5,373 bases of DNA from CAZCJU01 sp964498965. GTDB lineage: Bacteria; Bacillota; Clostridia; Oscillospirales; CAG-272. The notes beneath the pieces are model-generated. The model saw only the letters and a list, made by a program, of their open reading frames with translations, was not told the DNA's origin and ran no database searches. Of the stretch, positions 1 to 4,747 are shown piece by piece (position 1 is the first letter of the stretch; every line of letters begins with the position of its first letter). The DNA lies in assembly GCA_964498965.1 (NCBI GenBank), contig CAZCJU010000088.1:1-5373 (forward strand). Direction: 5' to 3'. Made by a program: the position numbers and the translations under genes.

Positions 1-535
1 CGTTGTTCGTGCCGTAGGTTATGTCGCATTGATACGCCTTACGCTTCTCGTCATTCTTCATGCCCGGAACGACAAGCCCGCACGTAAGCCCGAGAAATTC
101 GTATACACGCCCCATCTCCTCGCAGTCGCGGGAAGCAAGATACTCGTTTACCGTGACAACGTGTACTCCCCTGCCGCTCAAAGCGTTTAAATATGCGGGC
201 ATCGTGGCTACAAGCGTCTTGCCCTCGCCCGTTTTCATCTCCGCAATGCGTCCTTGATGAAGTATTATTCCGCCGATCACCTGAACCTTGAAAGGCCGCT
301 TGCCCAATACACGTTCGTCCGCTTCCCTGACCGTCGCAAATGCCTCGGGAAGCAGATCGTCAAGCGTTTCGCCGCCGCTTAAACGATCCTTGAATACCTG
401 TGTCATCCGACGCAACTGCTCGTCGGTCTTGCCCTTGTATTCGTCCGCCAATGCGTCGACCTTTTGCACAAGAGGCATTATCTTTTTTATTTGCTTCTCG
501 CTGTACGTTCCGAAGATCTTACTAATTAAACTCAT
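1..535 (-). CDS. secA: SecA preprotein translocase ATPase, N-terminal part (partial)
   Basis: SecA is the cytosolic motor ATPase that pushes unfolded preproteins through the SecYEG channel. About 178 residues are present and the gene continues beyond the left edge. The visible part begins MSLISKIFGTYSEKQIKKI, the usual N-terminal helix that contacts the membrane and SecY. Next come the conserved stretch RPFKVQVIGGIILHQGRIAE (about 80-99) and the SecA-specific Walker A MKTGEGKT at residues 100-107. The segment YLNALSGRGVHVVTVNEYLASRD follows, and the window ends in DITYGTNN, the well-known SecA signature. The ATG at 535-533 is supported by GGAG nine bases upstream and by a promoter at 586-614. 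Everything seen matches the canonical family. The rest of NBD1, the preprotein cross-linking domain, NBD2 and the C-terminal region lie outside the window. It is divergent from the ABC operon, and I see no reason to think the two are functionally linked. Confidence 0.97.
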   Translation of the reverse strand, partial: MSLISKIFGTYSEKQIKKIMPLVQKVDALADEYKGKTDEQLRRMTQVFKDRLSGGETLDDLLPEAFATVREADERVLGKRPFKVQVIGGIILHQGRIAEMKTGEGKTLVATMPAYLNALSGRGVHVVTVNEYLASRDCEEMGRVYEFLGLTCGLVVPGMKNDEKRKAYQCDITYGTNN

Positions 536-585
536 AAACAGCTTCTCCAATACCGTTGATCTGTAAATATAATTATTCAAAATAC

Positions 586-614
586 ATTATACAACATTCA
601 AAACATAATAACAA
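586..614 (-). promoter_or_regulatory. Predicted SigA promoter of secA
   Basis: On the minus strand a perfect -10 TATAAT (591-586) is preceded by a 17-base spacer and the -35 TTGTTA (614-609), four of six matches to TTGACA. The start of transcription would fall near 580-579, giving a leader of about 45 bases before the secA ATG. The stretch just upstream of the -35 is AT-rich (about 618-640), as in an UP element. The position is right and the spacing is optimal. The -35 is only moderate. Confidence 0.6.
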
Positions 615-667
615 CAGTATTTTGTAAAATTTTTCTCCCTCGCAGAACCCCCCTCTTATCCTAACAT

Positions 668-712
668 AAGCCATCCCGTGGCGGAAGGTGTCGGCAACGC
701 CGACGGATGAGG
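668..712. repeat. Degenerate GC-rich hairpin repeat between secA and the ABC operon
   Basis: This GC-rich island sits in otherwise AT-rich intergenic DNA. It contains a perfect 6-bp hairpin GTCGGC-AAC-GCCGAC (690-704) and an outer pair CATCC (672-676) with GGATG (705-709). The internal GGAAGG (683-688) and the ending GGATGAGGG match the layout of a dispersed intergenic repeat that I recall from Oscillospiraceae and related Clostridia (a CCTTCCC...GGGAAGG stem, then a GTCGGC...GCCGAC stem, then GGATGAGGG). Its assignment to that family is from memory and needs a genome-wide copy count. No T-run follows either strand of the stem, so it is a poor intrinsic terminator. Confidence 0.45.
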
Positions 713-733
713 GTATTGCTTCGACGTACGCTT

Positions 734-861
734 GTCCGAGAAAAAGTCGAATTTTGCGGTCAGGTCAAAATGTTAATAAAAAAGTCATAATCGGTTTTAA
801 CAATTTTTGAATGAAATTACATTGTTTTTTCGCAAAATGTGTTGACTTATTTTTCTCGGAC
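734..861. repeat. Nested imperfect inverted repeat (MITE-like or operator-like)
   Basis: Three blocks on the left are mirrored in the correct nested order on the right. GTCCGAGAAAAA (734-745) pairs with TTTTTCTCGGAC (850-861). ATTTTGCG (751-758) pairs with CGCAAAAT (831-838). AAAATGTTAA (767-776) pairs with TTAACAATTTT (797-807), with one bulged base. GTC/GAC bases between the first two blocks also align with small gaps. The whole 128 bases could fold as one long interrupted hairpin with an apical loop around 777-796. No ORF is supported here. No target-site duplication is visible at the edges. The right arm runs through the -35 box's downstream flank and the spacer of the ABC operon promoter, so whatever this element is, it shapes that promoter. 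It may be a degenerate MITE, a two-site operator or a structured leader. Confidence 0.6.
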
Positions 862-870
862 GGGTATAAT
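842..870 (+). promoter_or_regulatory. Strong SigA-type promoter of the ABC exporter/DUF1854 operon
   Basis: TTGACT (842-847) and TATAAT (865-870) are separated by exactly 17 bases: five of six matches at -35 and six of six at -10. Transcription should start near 877, giving a leader of roughly 57 bases before the ATG at 934. This position settles the start of the downstream gene, because the more distal in-frame ATG at 811 lies upstream of the promoter. The spacer coincides with the right arm of the inverted repeat 734-861. Confidence 0.85.
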
Positions 871-899
871 CATATCAACAAAATCGGAAATCACAATGC

Positions 900-925
900 T
901 GTCCCGCTTCTCGGCGGGCAGGAGG
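900..925 (+). promoter_or_regulatory. Leader hairpin abutting the Shine-Dalgarno site of the ABC gene
   Basis: CCCGC (903-907) and GCGGG (914-918) form a stem with a TTCTCG loop. It is extended by T900-A920 and G901-C919 around one bulged T. The strong Shine-Dalgarno GGAGG (921-925) begins on the very next base, eight bases before the ATG at 934. The stem does not include the Shine-Dalgarno itself. It may stabilise the 5' end of the mRNA or modulate ribosome access. That role is inference. Confidence 0.4.
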
Positions 926-933
926 AGATCAAA

Positions 934-3189
934 ATGGAAGAACATCGATTTTTAAAAAACCGAGAAGTGCCGCCCAAGCTCTGCGAGGCACTGAAAAAAG
1001 CCTCGGGCGACGACGAGATACTGTTTGTCGTTGTCGGCGACCTGTCGAATACGGAAAAATACGGTGAGTCGCTGCTTGCCTGTTCGGCAACTGAGTTTTA
1101 TTCGATAAGTGACGACGGTACATCGGATACCGTTTTATTTGCCGACATCGAAAAACTTGACGTTAAGCGTATGTACGGCAACGCACGTATGAGCGTTAAG
1201 CTGAAAAACGGTGAAAAGCGAGTACTGTTCCGCTACACATATACCGTTGCGACGCTTTGCGATGCGGCGGCATCCTTTGCCGAAGCTGTCGGGCAGGGTG
1301 AAAATGCGGAAGAGGCATTGGAGAGCGTTCGTGCGTGCTTTGAAAAGAAGCTTGCCGTATGTCCGAAATGCGGTCGCACGTTGCTCCGTCCGGGAGCGGA
1401 CTGCATACACTGCCAATCTAAAGGCAAGATAGTATCGAAGCTTATGAAATACGTTGTTCCGCAGAAAAATCTGCTGATACTCGGCATTTTGATGTCGTGT
1501 GTTACAACGTTTATAGCACTCATGCCGCCGTATTTCCAACAAAGGCTTGTCGATGACATATTACCGAACGGAAAATACAAAGAGCTTGTAAGCGTCGTGA
1601 TCACTCTTTTGATCGCATACATAATCCACTACAGCCTGTCCTCAGTCCGTGCTTACACGTTGCGAGTCGCAGGTGACAGGATGGTCGAGTCGTTGCGGAA
1701 CGACGTATACGAAAAAGCACAGAATTTGCCGATGAAGTTTTACGATAAGACCTCTACAGGCTCGGTAATAAACAGAATATCCGGAGATACGAGTACAATA
1801 CAGGCGTTTATCCTGCGTGTGACGCAGGAGGCGGTCGTACAGCTGTTTTTGTTCTTCGGAATAATCGTGATAATGTTTGCGACCGACGTAAGGTTGTCGT
1901 TGCTTGCACTTGTACCCGTTCCGCTCGTCGTGATCGGAAGCAGATTTTTCGCAAAAAGGATCTCGCCGTTTTACCGCCGGATCTGGCGTAGGTGGAGTGC
2001 GGTGACCTCGGTGCTTACCGACACGCTTCCGTGCGTTAAAGTCGTAAAATCCTTTGCCGGCGAACGTCGTGCGACGGACAGATTTCAAAAGTACAACAGG
2101 GAATGGTATAAGGTCGATACCGCCTCGGCGAAAATAACCTCGATGTACCCCAACGTCGTAAACTTTTTCGTGACTATAGGCACGCTTTTGATATGGGCGG
2201 TCGGCGGCAGCTGGGTCATCACCTCCGGCGGCAGCTCGCCTTCTGTCGGTATGCTCGTTTCGTTCCTGTCGTACACGGCGATATTTTATCAGCCGATAAA
2301 CTTCTTCGCTTCGTTCTCCGACGCATATCAAAGTGCATTGTCAAGCGTTGAGAGAATATTGGACATACTCGACGCCGAACCCGAAGAAAACTTCGGTAAA
2401 GGCAATTGCCCCGAAAAGATCGAAGGTAAGATCGAATTTAAAAACGTCAATTTCAGCTTCGACCGCTCGAAAAAAACGCTTTGTGACATAAATATTTCGA
2501 TAGAACCCGGCGATATCGTCGGAATAGTCGGTACTACAGGCTCGGGAAAATCGACGCTCATAAATCTGCTGTTGAGATTCTACGATAATTACGAGGGTGA
2601 AATACTTCTCGACGGGCAAAATATCAAGGACATCGATAAACAGTACTACAGAAGTAAGATCGGCTACGTACAGCAAGAGCCGATGATGTTCTCCGATACG
2701 ATATTCAATAATATCACCTACGGCGTACCCGATGCCCACGTCGAACAGGTCATTCATGCCGCAGATGTCGCAAACGCTCACGAGTTTATCGTAAATCAGC
2801 CCGACGGCTATGACTCCATGCTCGGCGAAAGAGGTGTGGGACTTTCCGGCGGTGAAAAACAAAGACTTTCGATCGCCCGTGCCGTGCTGAAAAATCCGAG
2901 TATACTTATTTTCGACGAAGCTACCGCCTCCGTCGATTCGGAAACGGAAGAGCTGATACAGGAAGCCATAGAAAGACTTATAAGCGGAAGAACTACACTT
3001 ATGATAGCTCACCGCCTTTCCACGCTCCGTAAAGCGAACAAAATAATCGTCGTTGATAAGGGAAGAATAATAGAGTGCGGCTCGCATGAGGAGCTTATGG
3101 CACTTAAGGGAAAATATTACAGACTTATCGAAATACAGTCTATGTCCGAGAAGATAAGAAAACAAAAAGAAAGCGAAAACTTCGAGTAA
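934..3189 (+). CDS. ABC exporter half-transporter (fused membrane and ATPase domains) with N-terminal PH-like and zinc-ribbon extension
   Basis: This is a 751-residue MsbA/BmrA-type ABC exporter that should work as a dimer in the cytoplasmic membrane and drive export by ATP hydrolysis. Its substrate is unknown. Residues 1-125 are soluble and beta-rich (about 28-118), possibly a bacterial PH-like domain; this is inference. A zinc ribbon follows: C143-x2-C146, C157-x2-C160. About six membrane segments lie at roughly 165-460. The ATPase domain has all its motifs: Walker A GTTGSGKST (533-541), Q-loop Q581, signature LSGGEKQR (637-644), Walker B ILIFDE ending in catalytic E662, and H-loop H693. 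The ATG at 934 is preferred because of GGAGG eight bases upstream and the promoter at 842-870. An in-frame ATG at 811 would lie upstream of the promoter. The DUF1854 gene follows after 11 bases. As I recall, relatives paired with DUF1854 in Burkholderiales are named cyanophycin metabolism-associated ABC transporters, but no cyanophycin gene is present here. Confidence 0.93.
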   Translation: MEEHRFLKNREVPPKLCEALKKASGDDEILFVVVGDLSNTEKYGESLLACSATEFYSISDDGTSDTVLFADIEKLDVKRMYGNARMSVKLKNGEKRVLFRYTYTVATLCDAAASFAEAVGQGENAEEALESVRACFEKKLAVCPKCGRTLLRPGADCIHCQSKGKIVSKLMKYVVPQKNLLILGILMSCVTTFIALMPPYFQQRLVDDILPNGKYKELVSVVITLLIAYIIHYSLSSVRAYTLRVAGDRMVESLRNDVYEKAQNLPMKFYDKTSTGSVINRISGDTSTIQAFILRVTQEAVVQLFLFFGIIVIMFATDVRLSLLALVPVPLVVIGSRFFAKRISPFYRRIWRRWSAVTSVLTDTLPCVKVVKSFAGERRATDRFQKYNREWYKVDTASAKITSMYPNVVNFFVTIGTLLIWAVGGSWVITSGGSSPSVGMLVSFLSYTAIFYQPINFFASFSDAYQSALSSVERILDILDAEPEENFGKGNCPEKIEGKIEFKNVNFSFDRSKKTLCDINISIEPGDIVGIVGTTGSGKSTLINLLLRFYDNYEGEILLDGQNIKDIDKQYYRSKIGYVQQEPMMFSDTIFNNITYGVPDAHVEQVIHAADVANAHEFIVNQPDGYDSMLGERGVGLSGGEKQRLSIARAVLKNPSILIFDEATASVDSETEELIQEAIERLISGRTTLMIAHRLSTLRKANKIIVVDKGRIIECGSHEELMALKGKYYRLIEIQSMSEKIRKQKESENFE

Positions 3190-3194
3190 GGAGG
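3188..3194 (+). promoter_or_regulatory. Shine-Dalgarno overlapping the ABC stop codon
   Basis: AAGGAGG starts on the last two bases of the TAA stop of the ABC gene and lies six bases before the ATG at 3201. It is an excellent anti-16S match, fixes the start of the DUF1854 gene, and indicates tight co-transcription and co-translation of the two genes. Confidence 0.85.
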
Positions 3195-3200
3195 CAGGAA

Positions 3201-3689
3201 ATGTCGAGAAATTATATTAACGGCGACGAGGTCCGCTTCACTAAGGGCGATTTTAACCTCGTTGATATGGAGCATATAAGCGGTCAAAAGTGGAAAAATC
3301 TCGAACCGAAAAGACTTTTTCCTCTGTCCGGACTCGATAAGTATATCTCGCTTTTGTCCGAGGACGGTCACGAAGTGGCGATAATACGCTCGCTTGCCGC
3401 CCTAATCCCCGAATCGAAAAAGGTCATCGAGGAATCACTTTCGGAATATTACCTGATACCGAGAATTACCGCATTGTGCGACAGATACGAAAAATACGGT
3501 ACTCTGAAATGGACGGTGGAAACAGATTGCGGAAGAAGAAGCTTCGATATCAGAAACCGCCACAGCGATATAAAAGCTCTGTATGACGGACGTGTGCTTG
3601 TCCGCGACAGCGACGACAACAGATACGAAATACCCGATGTCGAAAAGCTCGATAAGCACAGCCGACGCCTGCTGAGCCTCGACCTGTGA
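3201..3689 (+). CDS. DUF1854 family protein, partner of the ABC exporter
   Basis: This is a 162-residue soluble protein with no signal peptide or membrane segment. It is recognisable as DUF1854 from the core LFPLSGLDKYISLLSEDGHE (about residues 40-59), followed by VAIIRSLAALIPESKKVIEESLSEYYLIPRI, then a strand-rich part around LKWTVETDCGRRSFDIRNRHSDI, and finally DGRVLVRDSDDNRYEIPD and LDKHSRRLL. No catalytic motif is obvious, and the family's biochemical function is unknown to me. It starts 11 bases after the ABC gene with its Shine-Dalgarno overlapping that gene's stop, so the two must share an mRNA. A role as accessory or regulatory subunit of the exporter is inferred from this linkage. 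In Burkholderiales, as I recall, DUF1854 proteins also sit beside a related ABC transporter. No clear intrinsic terminator follows the gene, so transcription may run on towards darA. Confidence 0.88.
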   Translation: MSRNYINGDEVRFTKGDFNLVDMEHISGQKWKNLEPKRLFPLSGLDKYISLLSEDGHEVAIIRSLAALIPESKKVIEESLSEYYLIPRITALCDRYEKYGTLKWTVETDCGRRSFDIRNRHSDIKALYDGRVLVRDSDDNRYEIPDVEKLDKHSRRLLSLDL

Positions 3690-3690
3690 C

Positions 3691-3760
3691 CTCTCCCGCC
3701 GCAGGGAGAACGGCAACCCTTAGCCCACTCGTAAAGCTTTCCCGCCCTTTGGGGAATGCG
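3691..3760. repeat. Degenerate hairpin repeats downstream of DUF1854
   Basis: Two GC-rich stems lie in the gap after the DUF1854 stop: TCTCCC (3692-3697) with GGGAGA (3704-3709), and TTCCC (3739-3743) with GGGAA (3752-3756). The string ACGGCAACCCTT between them resembles part of the repeat at 668-712. No T-run follows either stem, so neither is a good intrinsic terminator on the plus strand. They look like worn copies of the same kind of intergenic repeat. The assignment is tentative. Confidence 0.3.
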
Positions 3761-3809
3761 GCGATCCGAATGATTGACGGATAATGGCGGACAACACCCG
3801 ATATCGATG

Positions 3810-3854
3810 ACAGATGAAACAGATGAAACAGATGAAATAGATGAAACAGATGAT
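3810..3854 (+). repeat. Tandem 9-bp repeat, five units of ACAGATGAA
   Basis: Five consecutive 9-base units run without interruption: three exact ACAGATGAA, one ATAGATGAA and one ACAGATGAT. The array lies 49 bases before the darA start codon. It could vary in copy number by slipped-strand replication and so change spacing in the darA leader. In one frame it would read as repeated Thr-Asp-Glu from an ATG at 3807 to a stop at 3864-3866, but no Shine-Dalgarno precedes that ATG. Confidence 0.9.
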
Positions 3855-3903
3855 AAGATACGCTGATCGAACAGAATAAATAAGAAAGAAAGAGAAACAG
3901 AAC

Positions 3904-4230
3904 ATGAAACTTATACTCGCAGTGATCCCCAATGACGACAGTACCCTCGTTACATCCGCTCTTACGCACGAGGGCTTCTTCGTAACACGCCTTTCGACAA
4001 CCGGCGGATTCTTGATGGTCGGTAATACGACATTGCTGATAGGAACAGACGGCGATAAAGTGTCGCTGATAAAGGATATCCTGAAAAAGCATTGCTCGGT
4101 GAGAAAACAAATGTCCGCATCGTCCGCTTCGTTCGGCAGAGGACTTGCCGATGAGGGCATAGGCGAGGAAACGACGGTCGGAGGTGCGACAATGTTCGTC
4201 CTTAACGTCGAAAGCTTCGAAAAGCTCTGA
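3904..4230 (+). CDS. darA: Cyclic-di-AMP receptor, PII-like protein DarA/PstA
   Basis: This 108-residue protein belongs to the PII-like cyclic-di-AMP receptors (DarA of Bacillus, PstA of Staphylococcus, formerly YaaQ/DUF970), close to the usual length of about 109. These are trimeric cytosolic proteins that bind cyclic di-AMP between subunits. Their downstream target is poorly defined. The hallmark segment STTGGFLMVGNTTLLIG (residues 31-47) is intact, including T28, F36, L37, N41 and G47, which match ligand-contact positions I recall from PstA structures. The C-terminal TVGGATMFVLNVESFEKL is also typical. The large loop between (about 66-90) is Ser- and Gly-rich, as expected for the flexible B-loop. 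The Shine-Dalgarno is weak, only a purine-rich run at 3881-3899. I see no convincing promoter, so expression may depend partly on readthrough from the ABC/DUF1854 operon. A clear terminator follows at 4265-4289. Confidence 0.95.
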   Translation: MKLILAVIPNDDSTLVTSALTHEGFFVTRLSTTGGFLMVGNTTLLIGTDGDKVSLIKDILKKHCSVRKQMSASSASFGRGLADEGIGEETTVGGATMFVLNVESFEKL

Positions 4231-4264
4231 TCGCCTTGCACCCGAGAAGCAACCGAAATTTATT

Positions 4265-4289
4265 AAGCCTTCCCTCGGGAAGGCTTTTT
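4265..4289 (+). terminator. Intrinsic terminator of darA
   Basis: A perfect 9-bp stem AAGCCTTCC (4265-4273) / GGAAGGCTT (4278-4286) with a CTCG loop runs straight into TTTTT (4285-4289) and then GTTT. It lies 35 bases after the darA stop and is a textbook plus-strand terminator. The stem sequence also resembles the CCTTCCC...GGGAAGG half of the Clostridia-type intergenic repeat. Confidence 0.9.
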
Positions 4290-4295
4290 GTTTCA

Positions 4296-4353
4296 CTCCT
4301 CGTCAGCCTTTATCTAAAGGAGAGGTCCGACGTGTGGGTGCTTCGCACGGTCG
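4296..4353. repeat. Degenerate hairpin repeat in the darA-atpC convergent gap
   Basis: CCTTT (4307-4311) pairs with AAAGG (4316-4320), and CTCCT (4296-4300) could pair with AGGAG (4318-4322) as an alternative. This is followed by GTGC-TTC-GCAC (4338-4348) inside CGAC (4328-4331) / GTCG (4350-4353). The order of a pyrimidine/purine stem and then a GC stem with a TTC loop parallels the element at 668-712. No ORF is credible here. I tentatively call it a worn copy of the same repeat class. Confidence 0.3.
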
Positions 4354-4385
4354 AACTTTTGGTGAGAAGAATTAGAGATAGAAAA

Positions 4386-4427
4386 AGCCTCACATGACCG
4401 TTTTTTGTAAGAAACGGTTATCGTGAG
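4386..4427 (-). terminator. Possible backup terminator downstream of atpC (long imperfect hairpin)
   Basis: CTCAC (4389-4393) pairs with GTGAG (4423-4427), and an inner stem runs from GACCGTTT (4396-4403) to AAACGGTT (4412-4419), with one G-T pair and one bulge between. On the minus strand the hairpin is followed by GC and then five T (complement of 4382-4386), so it could act as a second terminator behind the atpD-atpC operon. The plus strand has only a weak TTTT several bases past the stem. The structure is clear. The terminator role is moderately supported. Confidence 0.5.
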
Positions 4428-4466
4428 ATGGGTTTTATCGGTCGTTCTCCGAGAACGGTTAAATTT

Positions 4467-4494
4467 AAAAAACAGGGCGATGCCCTGTTTTTTT
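4467..4494 (-). terminator. Bidirectional intrinsic terminator at the end of atpC
   Basis: The stem ACAGGGC (4472-4478) / GCCCTGT (4482-4488) has a three-base GAT loop and is flanked by A6 (4467-4472) and T7 (4488-4494). It therefore presents a U-tract on either strand. On the minus strand it begins inside the atpC stop codon, so the atpD-atpC message ends immediately. On the plus strand it would stop any readthrough from darA before it enters the ATP synthase operon. Confidence 0.93.
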
Positions 4495-4747
4495 ATTCGG
4501 ATATTACGGTTATCACGTTATTTTCGACCGAGGCGAGTCCGCCTTTAAGTATGCGGCTGAATACGGTACTGCCGTTTTCGGTCGCTCGCAGTTCGCCTGC
4601 CGCTACTGCCATAATCGCTTTTTCATGGTTTTCTCGTATTCCGATGCTTCCGCCGTTTTTTCCGTTCTTCCCGTCAAGTGTGAAGAACGTAATGTCGTCG
4701 CATTCATACTGTTCGGTCTTATTTGGCAAAACGAATCTCAATGTCAT
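4493..4747 (-). CDS. atpC: F1Fo ATP synthase epsilon subunit, short form lacking the C-terminal helical domain
   Basis: Epsilon sits on the central stalk of F1 with gamma and couples it to the c-ring. This protein has only 84 residues, against roughly 130-140 in most bacteria. The N-terminal beta-sandwich is recognisable: TLRFVLPNKTEQYECDDITFF, then GSIGIRENHEKAIMAVAAGELR, where the usual form is GxxGVLPxHxPxxxxLxxGxxR, and finally a closing strand pair RILKGGLASVENNVITVISE that resembles the usual gGflev.dn.vtVla. It stops exactly where the two inhibitory C-terminal helices would begin. No frameshifted remnant is possible nearby, because a terminator starts within the stop codon. The ATG at 4747-4745 directly abuts the atpD stop, with AAAGGG about nine bases upstream inside atpD. 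Short epsilons occur naturally in some bacteria. The call depends on position as well as on similarity. Confidence 0.88.
   Translation of the reverse strand: MTLRFVLPNKTEQYECDDITFFTLDGKNGKNGGSIGIRENHEKAIMAVAAGELRATENGSTVFSRILKGGLASVENNVITVISE

Noticed and set aside
60..566. Small plus-strand open frames at 60-257 and 288-566
   Set aside because: They are antisense to the SecA N-terminal coding region and have no motif of their own.
877..933. Riboswitch in the ABC operon leader
   Set aside because: The leader is only about 57 bases with a single short stem, and I recognise no conserved aptamer core.
1642..2331. 229-codon open frame on the minus strand
   Set aside because: It is antisense to the membrane domain of the ABC exporter, very rich in Arg, Tyr and Lys as expected for a shadow, and no recognisable family is seen.
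2341..3165. 274-codon open frame on the minus strand
   Set aside because: It lies wholly antisense to the ATPase domain of the ABC exporter, whose Walker A, signature, Walker B and H-loop are all intact. Its own translation has no recognisable domain, and no ribosome site was noticed.
3691..3709. Terminator after DUF1854
   Set aside because: The TCTCCC/GGGAGA stem is only 6 bp and is followed by ACGGCAAC rather than a T-run.
3810..3854. Possible CRISPR array
   Set aside because: The units are 9 bases long and directly contiguous with no spacers, so it is a simple tandem repeat.
3807..3866. Mini-ORF of 19 codons with Thr-Asp-Glu repeats
   Set aside because: No Shine-Dalgarno precedes the ATG, and the repeat content alone explains the open frame. 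I kept the tandem repeat but not a gene.
3550..4296. 248-codon open frame on the minus strand covering the 9-bp repeat and darA
   Set aside because: It is antisense to DUF1854 and darA, its repeat-derived Phe-His-Leu segment is low complexity, and it crosses the darA terminator. It is a shadow frame.
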